From contig NZ_VIQO01000030.1 of assembly GCF_007483665.1 (NCBI RefSeq), forward strand, positions 1 through 64,000: DNA of 64,000 nucleotides, written 5' to 3'. Shown here one piece after another: positions 8,097 to 17,200 of the stretch. The notes beneath the pieces are model-generated. The model was not told where the DNA came from, did no database searches, and saw only the letters and a list, made by a program, of their open reading frames with translations. The position numbers were made by a program, and so were the translations under genes. The DNA comes from Catellatospora sichuanensis (GTDB lineage Bacteria > Actinomycetota > Actinomycetes > Mycobacteriales > Micromonosporaceae). Positions within the stretch are counted from its first letter, which is position 1; every line of letters starts with the position of its first letter.

Positions 8097-9758
8097 TCAG
8101 GGCTGTGCGATCAGCCGGAAGGACTGCGCCCCGCTGCCGTTGCAGGTGTACTGCACCAGCTGGACGCTGTCGGCGGTGGAGGCGGCAGGCACATCGAGGC
8201 ACTTGCCGCTGTGCCGGGACACGAAGTGGTAGTACCCGCCGCCCTCGGACACGGGCAGCCACTGCTGGTTGTTGCCCCCGCCGTAGGTCCACAGGTGGAT
8301 CAGCGCGTTGTCGGCGGCCGACACCCCGTTGACGTCGAGCACCTGGGCGGGGTTGTTGCGGTTGTTGATCCGCACGTAGCCGCCGCTGGTCGGCTGGAAC
8401 AGGTACTGCTGGGCGAAGGTGTTGTTGCAGGTGTACTGCTGGATCGCGGTGCCGTTGGCGGTGCCCGACGAGCGGGCGTCCACGCACTTGTTGCTGGTCT
8501 TGTTCGCCACGCTGTACCAGGTGGTCGACGAGATCGGGCCGCCGCCGGGCGGGGTGCCGCCCGCGCCGAACGGGCTCAGCACGATGCTCGCCGAGCGCGG
8601 GTCGCCGTCGTGGACCAGCGACTCGAACGCGCCGACGTCGTCGAACGCGAACGCGTACGCCTTGCCGTCGGCCATGTTCGCGTGGATGATCTTGGCGTAC
8701 TGGTTGGTCGGGTTGCTCTGGTAGAACTGGGCCGCGTTCGTGCTGGGCTGGGTGTCGACGGTGCCCAGCGTGCCGCGGTTGAGCGCGGCGCACAGCGTGC
8801 GCGCGATCGGCCCGACGACCAGGTCGTTGGGCGCGTGCAGGTTGCCGTCGCAGCCCCACACGTGGGCGCTGGTGGGCTTGTTGAACGAGGCCACCTGCTG
8901 CCCCGCGGAGTTGGTGAAGTTCATGACGTTGCCGCTGGTACGCCCGAAGTACCGGGTGTTGGGCTGGTCGGTGAACGGCACCACGGTCAGCGTCTTGGAG
9001 GCGTAGGCGTTCCACGCCGAGGTGATGTACCCGTCCAGGTAGGTGGCGCTGAACAGCCCGGCCCCGGCCGCCTTGCCCGGGGCGAGCACGCGCAGCACGG
9101 TGCCGTCGGAGGGCCGGGTGTAGACGGTGTTGGCCCAGCCGGACTGGGCCCGGATCTGGTTGATGACGTTGTTGCGCCCGTTGGACACCACGTCGCCGGT
9201 GCGCTTGGTCGCCCCGGACGCGCCGGTCACGGTCACCGCGTGCGGCACGGAGAACATGTCGACCTGGGAGCTGTTGATCCACAGCCCGGCGTCGTTGTAG
9301 GTGAACTCGCTCCAGTCGAACAGGATGTTGTAGTTGGCGTCACCCGACGCCCACGGCGCGGGCTGGACCAGGCCGTCGGGGGTGAGGAAGAACTTGAGCT
9401 TCTCACCGAAGGAGAAGTAGGCCCGGCCGGAGAAGCCGCGGGGGAACCGGATGGTGCTGCTGCCGCCGTTGCCGGGGCCGGCGATCGCGACGTCGGGGGC
9501 CGGTGACGGCGGGAGCTGCCCGCCGCTCCACGGCGTGAACGCACCCGCGCCGTTGACGTAGCCGAGACGCCCGGTGCTGAGCTGGACGCCGATGACGTAC
9601 AGGTAGACCGCGTCGCCGCGGCCGGTGTTGTTGGTGACGGTGACGGGAAGCGGGTCGGGTCCGATCGCCTGGGCGGGCGAGGCGGTCGCGGCCACGGCCA
9701 GCGGGACGGCCAGCGCGGTCGCGGCGAGCACGCCGAGGACCTTTCGTCTGGTACGCAT
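8097..9758 (-). CDS. Secreted GH64 beta-1,3-glucanase with ricin-type CBM13
   Basis: A 553-residue secreted laminaripentaose-producing type glucanase that cuts beta-1,3-glucan of fungal walls or laminarin by an inverting mechanism. A signal peptide (1-31, MRTRRK then a hydrophobic core ending SPAQA) precedes the GH64 fold. Glu151 in WSEFTYND and Asp167 in SQVDMF are 16 residues apart, the same spacing as catalytic Glu154/Asp170 of the Streptomyces matensis enzyme. Residues from about 425 form a ricin B-type trefoil with three QxW-like blocks. I chose ATG at 9758, with GAGG about nine bases upstream; in-frame codons further up run through the operator region. Two identical operator palindromes lie in its upstream region. 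Confidence 0.93.
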   Translation of the reverse strand: MRTRRKVLGVLAATALAVPLAVAATASPAQAIGPDPLPVTVTNNTGRGDAVYLYVIGVQLSTGRLGYVNGAGAFTPWSGGQLPPSPAPDVAIAGPGNGGSSTIRFPRGFSGRAYFSFGEKLKFFLTPDGLVQPAPWASGDANYNILFDWSEFTYNDAGLWINSSQVDMFSVPHAVTVTGASGATKRTGDVVSNGRNNVINQIRAQSGWANTVYTRPSDGTVLRVLAPGKAAGAGLFSATYLDGYITSAWNAYASKTLTVVPFTDQPNTRYFGRTSGNVMNFTNSAGQQVASFNKPTSAHVWGCDGNLHAPNDLVVGPIARTLCAALNRGTLGTVDTQPSTNAAQFYQSNPTNQYAKIIHANMADGKAYAFAFDDVGAFESLVHDGDPRSASIVLSPFGAGGTPPGGGPISSTTWYSVANKTSNKCVDARSSGTANGTAIQQYTCNNTFAQQYLFQPTSGGYVRINNRNNPAQVLDVNGVSAADNALIHLWTYGGGNNQQWLPVSEGGGYYHFVSRHSGKCLDVPAASTADSVQLVQYTCNGSGAQSFRLIAQP

Positions 9759-9851
9759 GTCGCGGAACCTCACATTCTGATGAGGTGGACGGATGACAGG
9801 CCCGGTCGACGAGCCCCGGGCGGATGGCTGATCCCCGCAGTGGGCGACTGC

Positions 9852-9863
9852 GAGAGCGCTCTC
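9852..9863. promoter_or_regulatory. LacI-type operator GAGAGCGCTCTC (leader copy)
   Basis: A perfect 12-bp palindrome about 94 bases before the glucanase start codon. Its core GAGCGCTC is shared with the known CebR operator TGGGAGCGCTCCCA of Streptomyces. Identical copies occur at 9949 and 41259. Confidence 0.75.
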
Positions 9864-9948
9864 CACCGCCGGGATCGGGTCAGGGCTGTCACCATCGCGA
9901 CCAGGATGCAGGGCCACATCGAGGCGGCGACGGTTTCCCGGCGGACAA

Positions 9949-9990
9949 GAGAGCGCTCTCACGATACGGCGCGCGCGAATTCCCGGTCAA
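9949..9990 (-). promoter_or_regulatory. Glucanase promoter with overlapping operator GAGAGCGCTCTC
   Basis: On the minus strand TTGACC (9990-9985) and TATCGT (9966-9961) are separated by 18 bases, a good vegetative promoter. The perfect palindrome GAGAGCGCTCTC (9949-9960) sits immediately after the -10 box, covering the expected start site. The second copy lies 97 bases further downstream, centre to centre. Two spaced sites would permit cooperative or looped repression. Confidence 0.7.
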
Positions 9991-10014
9991 TAGACGATGA
10001 ACTATGACGCGGCA

Positions 10015-10045
10015 GAGCCGGACCGCATCTGTCGCGGTCCGGCTC
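10015..10045. terminator. 12-bp hairpin terminator after the alpha/beta hydrolase gene
   Basis: GAGCCGGACCGC (10015-10026) pairs perfectly with GCGGTCCGGCTC (10034-10045) over a seven-base loop, 35 bases beyond the hydrolase stop codon. It also insulates the glucanase promoter from leftward read-through. Confidence 0.7.
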
Positions 10046-10080
10046 GGTGTTCGGCGGCGGGCGCGACAGCCCGGCCCGGA

Positions 10081-11022
10081 TCAGTGCACGAATTCCGTGG
10101 TCACGTTGGCGTCGACGAGGTCGCCGAACCCGTAGACCCAGGCCTGGCCGACCGGGTCGCCGAGTTGTGCGCGCAGCCAGTAGGCGCTCCACCGGGCCGC
10201 GGTCTCCACGCTCTGCGCCTGGGCGAGGGCCTGCGGGGACAGGTCGGGCCGCGCGCCGGCCGGGTTCTGCGCGTCGGTGATGCCGTAGTGGTTGGCACCG
10301 AGCACGCTCGCGTACAGCTTCGGCGGCGAGGTGACCGCCTGGTAGGTGGCGTATCCGTTGGCCGGGGTGCCGATGCCGTCGGCGCTGCCCTGGATGAGGG
10401 CGACCGGGACCGTGTTGGCCACCGGCGGGGTGGTGCCGGTGCCCGGCTGGGTGTTGTTGGTTCCGTACAACGCGACCGCCTTGAGCTGTGGCGGAGCGGG
10501 CGCCGGCGCGGTGCAGAACGGCGGAGTGCACAGGCCGGTGGCCAGGCTGAGCGCCGCCGCGCCACCGAACGAGTGCCCGAGCAGCAGCAGCCGACTCGGG
10601 TCGAGCGCGCCCAGCAGCGGCGAACCGGCCCGCGCGTTCTCCGTCTGGGCCCAGGTGACGGTCCAGCCCGCCTGCGCGCCGGTGGCGTACAGGCCGGGCT
10701 GGCCGAACAGCACCTGGAAATGGTTGGGCACGACGACCGCGAAGCCGTACGAGGCGACCTTGGCGGCGTAGCCGGAGTACTGCGCCTTGTCCACGTTGGC
10801 GCCCTGCAGCAGCAGCACCACCGGCCACGGGTCGTGCGGCGAACCGGTGACCGGGTGGTAGACGTCGGCGGCGTCACCGTTGACGGTGCTCGCGTACACG
10901 GCGACGGAGGAGTAGGCGGCGGAGGCGGGCGCGGGGGCGGCCAGCATCGCGGTCACGGTGGCGAGGGCGGCCGTGAGAGCGGTGACGGCGGTGCGCCGTA
11001 CACGGTGGGTCGATGTACTCAA
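10081..11022 (-). CDS. Secreted alpha/beta hydrolase (chlorophyllase/cutinase-like)
   Basis: A 313-residue secreted serine hydrolase. A signal peptide of about 36 residues (HRVRR, hydrophobic core, APASA) is followed by an alpha/beta fold with VVLLLQGANVD (oxyanion-hole strand) and nucleophile elbow GHSFGG (Ser151). ADGIGTP and ANHYGI supply likely acid and His regions. Families with this pattern cleave ester bonds in chlorophyll, polyesters or lipids; the substrate here is unknown. I chose TTG at 11022 because GGGAG lies seven bases upstream. The in-frame ATG at 11073 would precede the palindrome at 11046-11060 and is less likely. Confidence 0.8.
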   Translation of the reverse strand: MSTSTHRVRRTAVTALTAALATVTAMLAAPAPASAAYSSVAVYASTVNGDAADVYHPVTGSPHDPWPVVLLLQGANVDKAQYSGYAAKVASYGFAVVVPNHFQVLFGQPGLYATGAQAGWTVTWAQTENARAGSPLLGALDPSRLLLLGHSFGGAAALSLATGLCTPPFCTAPAPAPPQLKAVALYGTNNTQPGTGTTPPVANTVPVALIQGSADGIGTPANGYATYQAVTSPPKLYASVLGANHYGITDAQNPAGARPDLSPQALAQAQSVETAARWSAYWLRAQLGDPVGQAWVYGFGDLVDANVTTEFVH

Positions 11023-11045
11023 GACGATGCTCCCGTTTCTGTAGG

Positions 11046-11060
11046 CGAAACAGTGTTTCG
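11046..11060. promoter_or_regulatory. 15-bp perfect palindrome CGAAACAGTGTTTCG
   Basis: Seven base pairs each side of one central base, 24 bases before the hydrolase TTG start, with the sequence TATACG overlapping its distal arm on the minus strand. The form is typical of TetR-family operators. No TetR gene is adjacent, so the regulator is probably encoded elsewhere. Confidence 0.6.
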
Positions 11061-11250
11061 TATAGAGAGACATATTGGAGACTGTGGCGACGTACGTCAA
11101 TGCGCGGCGGCCCGGCCCGCCGGCGCCGATCGATGCGCAAAACGACGCAAATCCGGAAAGAGGGTTCGCATTATGCGCGCCGCACCCGCATGATCGAGGA
11201 GGAGACTTCGCCAGTTTCCGCAGGTCGCCAGTGCTGGGAGGAGCGCAGCC

Positions 11251-11556
11251 ATGGGCATGGACGAAAAACTTGCCAACTTGTCGCGCCGGTTCGTCGCGCG
11301 CACCGTGCGCACCTTCGGGCGCGTGGCCGGCAACCCGCGCTGGGAGATGGCCGGCCACCTGCTGGGGGCCAAGGCCGACGACGACGCGGCCCGGGAGAAG
11401 GGCAAGGACGATCTCAAGGCGCTGGAGGCGGTGAGCCGCTTCGCCGCCGAACGGCCCGGCCTGCTCGACACACAGCGGCTCGCGCCCGTCGCAGCGCCGA
11501 TCGCCGACCCGGTCCGATGGCCCGTTCCCGCCCGTCGCCGTCCGCCTCAGACATAG
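11251..11556 (+). CDS. Small hypothetical protein
   Basis: 101 residues, no recognised family. ATG at 11251 has GGAGGAG (11236-11243 region) at good spacing, and third positions are GC-rich, so it is probably real. The middle section (FGRVAGNPRWEMAGHLLGAKADDDAAREKGKDDLK in two halves) is charged and helical and weakly recalls CsbD-like stress proteins. The tail is Pro/Arg-rich. It is followed by another small gene on the same strand. Confidence 0.55.
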   Translation: MGMDEKLANLSRRFVARTVRTFGRVAGNPRWEMAGHLLGAKADDDAAREKGKDDLKALEAVSRFAAERPGLLDTQRLAPVAAPIADPVRWPVPARRRPPQT

Positions 11557-11618
11557 CATGACCTGCGACAGTGCGTGAACAGACCGCTGGGCACGCCGGG
11601 TGCGACGTCGGGGGAGCC

Positions 11619-12122
11619 ATGACGACGGCAATCATGAACACGCTCACCGAGGACGAGATGATGCTGATCCGCGACACTGAACGCGAACGGCTCGCCGACC
11701 TCGACGAGGACGGTCTGCTCGAGCTGCACGACCGCATCCGGCGGGCGCGCAACAAGTACGTCAAGCTCTACCGCCGCCAGTCCGGCATCCGGGTGACCGA
11801 GTCCGGCGGCCGCGGCAAAGCCCTGCCCAAAGGCACCCGCGACCGGCAGAAGGCCGAGGTCTTCGAGGACGCGCTCGCCCGGGTGAGCCGCGCCGTCGCG
11901 ATCGCCGCGAAGGCCAGCGCGCAGCAGCTCAAGGCTGAACGGCTGCAGATGGCCAAGGAGAGCCGCAACACCACCCCGCCGCGGCCCTCGCGCCCGCCGG
12001 CGAAGGCGCGACCGGGCAGCCAGGTGACCGACCGGTCACCGGACTCGCCGGGGCTGCGCAAGCGGCAGGCCTCGTCCCGGGCGGCCGGCGCGCGCCGCCA
12101 GGCCGGCCGCGACAGCCGCTGA
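11619..12122 (+). CDS. Helical basic hypothetical protein
   Basis: 167 residues, unknown family. The N-terminal half (LTEDEMMLIRDTERERLADL, then DLLELHDRIRRARNKYVKLY-like text) is strongly helical and charged. The C-terminal 50 residues are Pro/Arg/Ala-rich and probably disordered, ending RQAGRDSR, which suggests nucleic acid binding. ATG at 11619 follows GGGGAG closely (two-base gap); ATG at 11634 is an alternative. A strong hairpin terminator follows. Confidence 0.6.
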   Translation: MTTAIMNTLTEDEMMLIRDTERERLADLDEDGLLELHDRIRRARNKYVKLYRRQSGIRVTESGGRGKALPKGTRDRQKAEVFEDALARVSRAVAIAAKASAQQLKAERLQMAKESRNTTPPRPSRPPAKARPGSQVTDRSPDSPGLRKRQASSRAAGARRQAGRDSR

Positions 12123-12144
12123 CGCAGAGACGTCTCCCGTCGGT

Positions 12145-12188
12145 GAGTGCTCGTTTCGGGACGCGGATGCGTCCCGAAACGAGCACTC
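12145..12188. terminator. Perfect 20-bp hairpin between convergent genes
   Basis: Bases 12145-12164 pair without mismatch to 12169-12188 over the loop GGAT. It lies between the ends of the helical protein gene (plus) and the phosphotransferase gene (minus), so it can terminate both directions. The stem contains CGTTTCGGGACGC and its complement. Confidence 0.85.
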
Positions 12189-12241
12189 CGCTTCGCCATA
12201 CCTGCCGGGCCGGTACCCGCCGACCTGACGGCCGTGACGGG

Positions 12242-13357
12242 CTACGCGTGGGCCGCGGTCGACCGGAGCAGCTCGAGGCCGAGGTCAGCGAGGAAGCGGG
12301 TCAGCGCGGCACGCTGCCGCCACAGTTCGGTGAGCTGCTCGGTGTGTGGGGCGTTCAGCGTCTCGAACGGCAGCGAGGTGAGGGCCGCACGGGTCACGAG
12401 GCCGCCGACGTAGCCGTAGGCGACCGCGTCAGGGTCGGCCTCCACACCGTACGCGCCCATGCCCTCCAGGTAGGCGGGCACGAGGAGTTCGTGGATGGCG
12501 GGTAGGACCGCTGCCTCGACGTGCCCGGCGTGGGCGAGGCCGACGAGCAGTTGGCCGAGATCGAACCCGACCGCGAGCGGACACTGGAACGCCACGTCGA
12601 TGGCGACGAAGACGTCGGGCTCACCGCGTGGGACGAGCAGGTTCTGCGGGCTGGCGTCGCCGTGCGCCAGCGACTGGGGCAGGGTGTCGAGCCGGTCCAG
12701 GATCTCGGGCACCGCCCCGGCGAGACGGCGCAGGTCGTCGCGCAGCTCCGCGTCGACGGCCGACGCGACCAACGGGTGCGCCCACAGCCCGTCCTCGTCG
12801 AGGGCGGGCACCGCGCCGCGCATGACCCGGCTGCCGACCAGCATGCGCAACGCCCAGCCCGGCTCGCCCGCGGCGGCGAGCAGCTCCGGGGTACTGCGTC
12901 GCGCGGCCAGCCCGCCGAGCGCGACGGCGGCGCGTCGGTAGTGGCCGAGCGTCCAGTCGCGGTCGGCGATGGCGTCGACGTCCTCCATCCACAGCAGCAG
13001 CCGGTCGTCGTCCAGCTCGGTGATCCGGTACAGGACGGGGACCCGTAGCCCGGCCGGCAGGTATCCGGCGAACGGCTGCTCCCACATCGCCAGCTCCTGC
13101 CGCCACGGCAGGGTTCTGCACAACTCCTCGCGGAACACCTCCGGCACCAGGTGCAGCAGGGGCCAGTGCCGCGGATTCTGCACCAGCTTGACGAAGACGC
13201 TCCAGGCTCGTCCGTCGCCGCGTACGCGGGCGAGGCCGCCGGTGGCCGGGGAGCCGGACTGGTAGTCGATCGGCTCGACGCTCCAGGAGCCAGGCCCGGC
13301 GTTCTCGCCGAGCACCAGCTTGGCGACCTCGGCCACTTCCGTTGCAGACAGCTCCAT
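12242..13357 (-). CDS. Aminoglycoside phosphotransferase (APH)-like kinase family protein
   Basis: A 371-residue protein of the APH/choline-kinase fold. The catalytic loop LAHGDASPQNLLV supplies the HGD...N signature, and FVAIDVAFQCPLAVGFDLGQLL contains the metal-binding Asp that corresponds to DFG. Family members transfer phosphate from ATP to aminoglycosides or other small molecules; the substrate is not evident. It is divergent from a MarR regulator across a 57-base region full of repeats, so its expression is probably controlled by that MarR, which would fit an inducible resistance role. No membrane segments. Confidence 0.82.
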   Translation of the reverse strand: MELSATEVAEVAKLVLGENAGPGSWSVEPIDYQSGSPATGGLARVRGDGRAWSVFVKLVQNPRHWPLLHLVPEVFREELCRTLPWRQELAMWEQPFAGYLPAGLRVPVLYRITELDDDRLLLWMEDVDAIADRDWTLGHYRRAAVALGGLAARRSTPELLAAAGEPGWALRMLVGSRVMRGAVPALDEDGLWAHPLVASAVDAELRDDLRRLAGAVPEILDRLDTLPQSLAHGDASPQNLLVPRGEPDVFVAIDVAFQCPLAVGFDLGQLLVGLAHAGHVEAAVLPAIHELLVPAYLEGMGAYGVEADPDAVAYGYVGGLVTRAALTSLPFETLNAPHTEQLTELWRQRAALTRFLADLGLELLRSTAAHA

Positions 13358-13368
13358 GGCGGCTCCGG

Positions 13369-13413
13369 GATAGTAAGGCTACCTGACGACTTGGGGAGAT
13401 AGTAAGGTAGCCT
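13369..13413. promoter_or_regulatory. Paired operator repeats between APH-like and MarR genes
   Basis: GATAGTAAGG occurs twice (13369-13378, 13398-13407), and AGGCTACCT (13376-13384) is the exact inverted complement of AGGTAGCCT (13405-13413). The two copies are 29 bases apart, so they would lie on similar DNA faces. This is a strong candidate for the MarR binding region controlling both genes. Confidence 0.65.
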
Positions 13414-13414
13414 G

Positions 13415-13867
13415 ATGAGTCCCGTCAACGGCGATCCCCCGCACGTGTTCGACCTGTTGGGACAGGCCCTCACGGTCGCGCGGCGGGGCATGGAGGCCGA
13501 GGTCGCCGGCGAACCGCACCACCTGCGCGGTTCCCACCTGCGGCTGCTCTCGCTCACTCCCGCCGGCGGTCTGCGCCCCACCGACCTCGCCGCCCGCGTC
13601 GGCATGACCAAACAGTCGCTCGGCGAGTTCGTCGCCACCATGCAGCAGGCCGGCTTCCTGCACGTCGATCCGGACCCCACCGACCGGCGTGCCCGCATCG
13701 TGCGCCCCACCGACAAGGGCCTGCGCCTACAGGCCCGCATCCAGGAGATCCTCGGCGAGACCGAGCACCGCTGGCGCGACGAGGTCGGCGCGCGGGACTG
13801 GGCGACCTTCCACCGGGTGCTGCGACACATCGCCGCCGGCAAGGCGTCGGGCGACGACCCGCGCTGA
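13415..13867 (+). CDS. MarR-family transcriptional regulator
   Basis: A 150-residue winged-helix regulator. LRPTDLAARVGMTKQSLGEFVATMQQAGFLHVDPDPTDRRARIVRPTDKG gives helix-turn-helix and wing with the conserved DPxDRRAR (written here only as family landmarks). ATG at 13415 lies two bases after an operator arm, so binding would repress its own gene. It is divergent from the APH-like gene, its likely target. Confidence 0.9.
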   Translation: MSPVNGDPPHVFDLLGQALTVARRGMEAEVAGEPHHLRGSHLRLLSLTPAGGLRPTDLAARVGMTKQSLGEFVATMQQAGFLHVDPDPTDRRARIVRPTDKGLRLQARIQEILGETEHRWRDEVGARDWATFHRVLRHIAAGKASGDDPR

Positions 13868-14232
13868 CCGGATGAATGGGCGAAGAAGGAATGTCCGGAA
13901 ATAGTCGGAGCAAGGCCGGCGTCGTTTCTTGTCACTGATCTCCGGCATCGAAATGCATCGGTGAGTCCGCGGCACTCGCCGTGCCGCAGTCGATGGTGGC
14001 TCCGCGACCGCTTCGGCCTGCGCCGACGTCGCCCGGTCGGCCGACTGTCCACATCGGTCGAATCCTGTTCGGACACTGTCGGATAGTGTTCTGCCCGTTG
14101 GGACTCTGGTGCCGGATTACATTCTTGTGCAACGATCCCTTCGCATTCCCCCAGCGGCGCTTTCGTGTTTCCTGGACCGCTCTGCGGCTCCATGCGCCGC
14201 CTCTCCGCTCATGCCCTCAGAAAGGTGTCCGG
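13868..14232. other. Intergenic region before the subtilase gene
   Basis: 365 bases of lower GC content than their surroundings, without a credible gene. AGAAAGG (14219-14225) is the subtilase ribosome site. TTGGGA and TTACAT-like boxes around 14099-14123 could be its promoter, but this is weak. Confidence 0.4.
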
Positions 14233-17200
14233 ATGAGACCACCCAGGTGGCTACGAGCTGCATTCGTGGGGGTTCTCGTCGTGCCGCTGGCCGGTGCGAC
14301 GTGGACCACTCCCGGAATGGCGGCTCCGCAACCCTCACCGTTCAAAGCGAACAAGGTGACGGCGACGTCGCACATCACGGCGGACAAGACCCCCAGCAGC
14401 CGGCTCGCCCAGACCGACCCGACGCTGCTCGGCCGCACCGACACCGCCCTGGTGCCGGTGCTGGTCAAGCTCGACGTCGAAGCGGTCGCGACGTACGCCG
14501 GCGGCATCGACGGCTACGCCGCGACCAGCCCGCGCGTCACCGGCCGCAAGCTGTCCGGCAACGCCGCGGAGAAGCGTTACGAGGGCTACCTCGCCCAGCG
14601 TGAGGACGCGTTCGTCAGCGCGCTCGGCAAGGTGTCCGGCGCCAAGGCCGGGCAGCGGCTGCGCACCGTCTACGGCGGCGTCGCGGCGGTCGTGCCCGCC
14701 AACAAGATCGCCGACGTACTGAAGATCCCGGGCGTGTCCGCGGTGCAGAAGGACGAGCTGCGCAAGCCGCTCACCGACGCCAGCGCCCCGTTCATCGGCG
14801 CGACGTCGCTCTACCCAGGCCTGGGCGGCACCGCCAACGCCGGCAAGGGCGTCATCATCGGTGTCATCGACACCGGCGCGTGGCCGGAGCACCCGTCCTT
14901 CGCCGACCAGGGCAACCTGGGCGCTCCGCCGGCCAAGGCCGACGGCACGGCTCGCGAGTGCGACTTCGGCGACAACCCGCTGACCCCCGCCGCAGACGTG
15001 TTCGTCTGCAACAACAAGCTCATCGGCGGCGGCAAGTTCCTGGACACCTACGACGCGCAGACCGGTGACGACGTCTACCACTCGGCGCGTGACAGCGGCG
15101 GCCACGGCACCCACACCGCGTCCACCTCTGCCGGCAACATGCTCGCCTCCGCGACGGTGTTCGGCGTCGAGCGCGGTCCCTTGAACGGCGTCGCCCCGGG
15201 TGCGTGGGTGTCGGTGTACAAGGCGCTCGGCCCGCAGGGCGGCTACAGCTCCGACCTGGCCGCCGCCGCGCAGCAGGCGATCCTCGACGGCGTGTCGGTG
15301 ATCAACTACTCGATCTCGGGCGGCAGCAACCCGTTCACCGACGCCGTGGAGCTCACGTTCCTCGACGCGTACGCCGCGGGCGTGTTCGTGTCGGCCTCGG
15401 CCGGCAACTCCGGGCCGGGCTCGGCGACCACCGACCACGTGTCCCCGTGGGTCACCACGGTCGCGGCGTCGACCCAGACCCGCGAGTTCGTGTCCACGCT
15501 GACCCTCAAGTCGGGTGCGGACACGCTGGTGCTGACCGGCGCGTCGATCACCGCCGGGGTCGGCGAGCTGCCCGTCGTGATGTCGTCGTCGTACGGCGAC
15601 CCGTTGTGCCAGAGCGCGGCCCCGGCCACGGTCTCCGGCAAGATCGTGGCCTGCCAGCGCGGCGTCAACGCCCGTGTGGAGAAGGGCTTCAACGTCAAGG
15701 CGGGCGGCGCGGCAGGCATGATCCTGTTCAACGCCGCACTGGCCGACATCGAGACCGACAACCACTTCCTGCCGACGGTGCACCTGGCCGACGGCACGCA
15801 GTTCAACGCGTTCGTGACGGCGCACCCCGCCGGCGTGACCGCATCCTTCACCGCCGGCCAGAAGCAGAACGGCCAGGCCGACGTGATGGCGGCGTTCTCG
15901 TCGCGCGGCCCGGGCGGACTGGGCATCAAGCCCGACATCACCGCCCCGGGTGTGCAGATCCTGGCCGGCAACACGCCCACCCCGGACGCCGTCGACGGCG
16001 GCCCGGCGGGCGAGTACTTCCAGGCGATCGCCGGCACGTCCATGTCCGCTCCGCACATCGCGGGCGCGGCCGTGCTGCTCAAGGCCGCGCACCCGACCTG
16101 GACGCCCGGCCAGATCAAGTCCGCCATGATGACCACGGCGAAGACGTCGGTCGTCAAGGAGGACACGGTCACCCCGGCCGACCCGTTCGACCACGGTTCG
16201 GGCCGTCTCGACCTGACGAAGGCGTCCAACCCGGGCATCACCTTCGACGAGACCGCCGAGCGGATGTTCTCGCTGGGCAACAACCCGATCGCGGCCGTGC
16301 ACCTGAACCTGCCGTCGATCAACGTGCCGACCCTGCCGGGCAGGCTCACCACCTACCGCACTGCGGTCAACGTCAGCGGCAAGTCGCAGGCCTACCGCGT
16401 GACCGCCTCGGCGCCGACCGGCAGCAAGATCACCGTTTCGCCGAGCAGCTTCACGCTCGCCCCGGGCAAGGCGGTGAAGCTGAAGATCACGATCTCGTCC
16501 ACCGCGCCGACGGCGCAGTACTTCGGGCAGATCAGCCTCGACGCGACCCGGGCCGGCATGCCGACCCTGCACCTGCCGGTGGCATTCGTGCCGCAGCAGG
16601 GCAGTGTCAGCCTGACCAGCACCTGCGCTGCCGGTTCCATCGACTGGCTGGGCAGCACCAGCTGCACGGTGACCGCGACGAACAACTCGTTCGCCGAGGC
16701 CACCGCCGACCTGAAGACGAAGCTCGACGTCAACCTCGCGGCCACCGGTGCGACCGGTGCGACCGTGCACAACCCGTGGCTGGTCACCAAGAACGACGTC
16801 ACGCTGTCCGGCGCGCAGCCGGGTGTGCCGTCGATCGAGCCCGGCGCGGGACCGGCGGGCTACCTTCCCCTCGCGGATTTCGGCATCCTGCCGGACCCGG
16901 TGGGCGATGAGTCGATCATCAACTACAACGTGCCGCCGTTCGTCTACAACGGTCTCACGTACACCTCCATCGGCGTCCTCTCCAACGGCTACGCGGTCGT
17001 CGGCGGCGCCACCAGCGAGGACAACAACTGCTGCAACCTGACCCAGATCCCGGACACGGCCCGCCCGAACAACGTGCTGGCCCCGTTCTGGAGCGACCTC
17101 GACGGCAGCAACGACGAGGGCGTGCGGGTGGCGACGCTGACCGACGGCGTCAGCACCTGGCTGGTCCTGGAATGGCAGGTGGACGTGTGGGGCACCAACT

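Larger units (their letters stand above)
9759..10080. other. Intergenic region holding glucanase control elements
   Basis: No gene is seen in these 322 bases. They hold the glucanase ribosome site, two operators, its predicted promoter and the hairpin at 10015-10045. Confidence 0.7.

Noticed and set aside
13981..14232. 84 additional N-terminal residues for the subtilase
   Set aside because: The stretch has no coding character and the signal peptide begins right at 14233.
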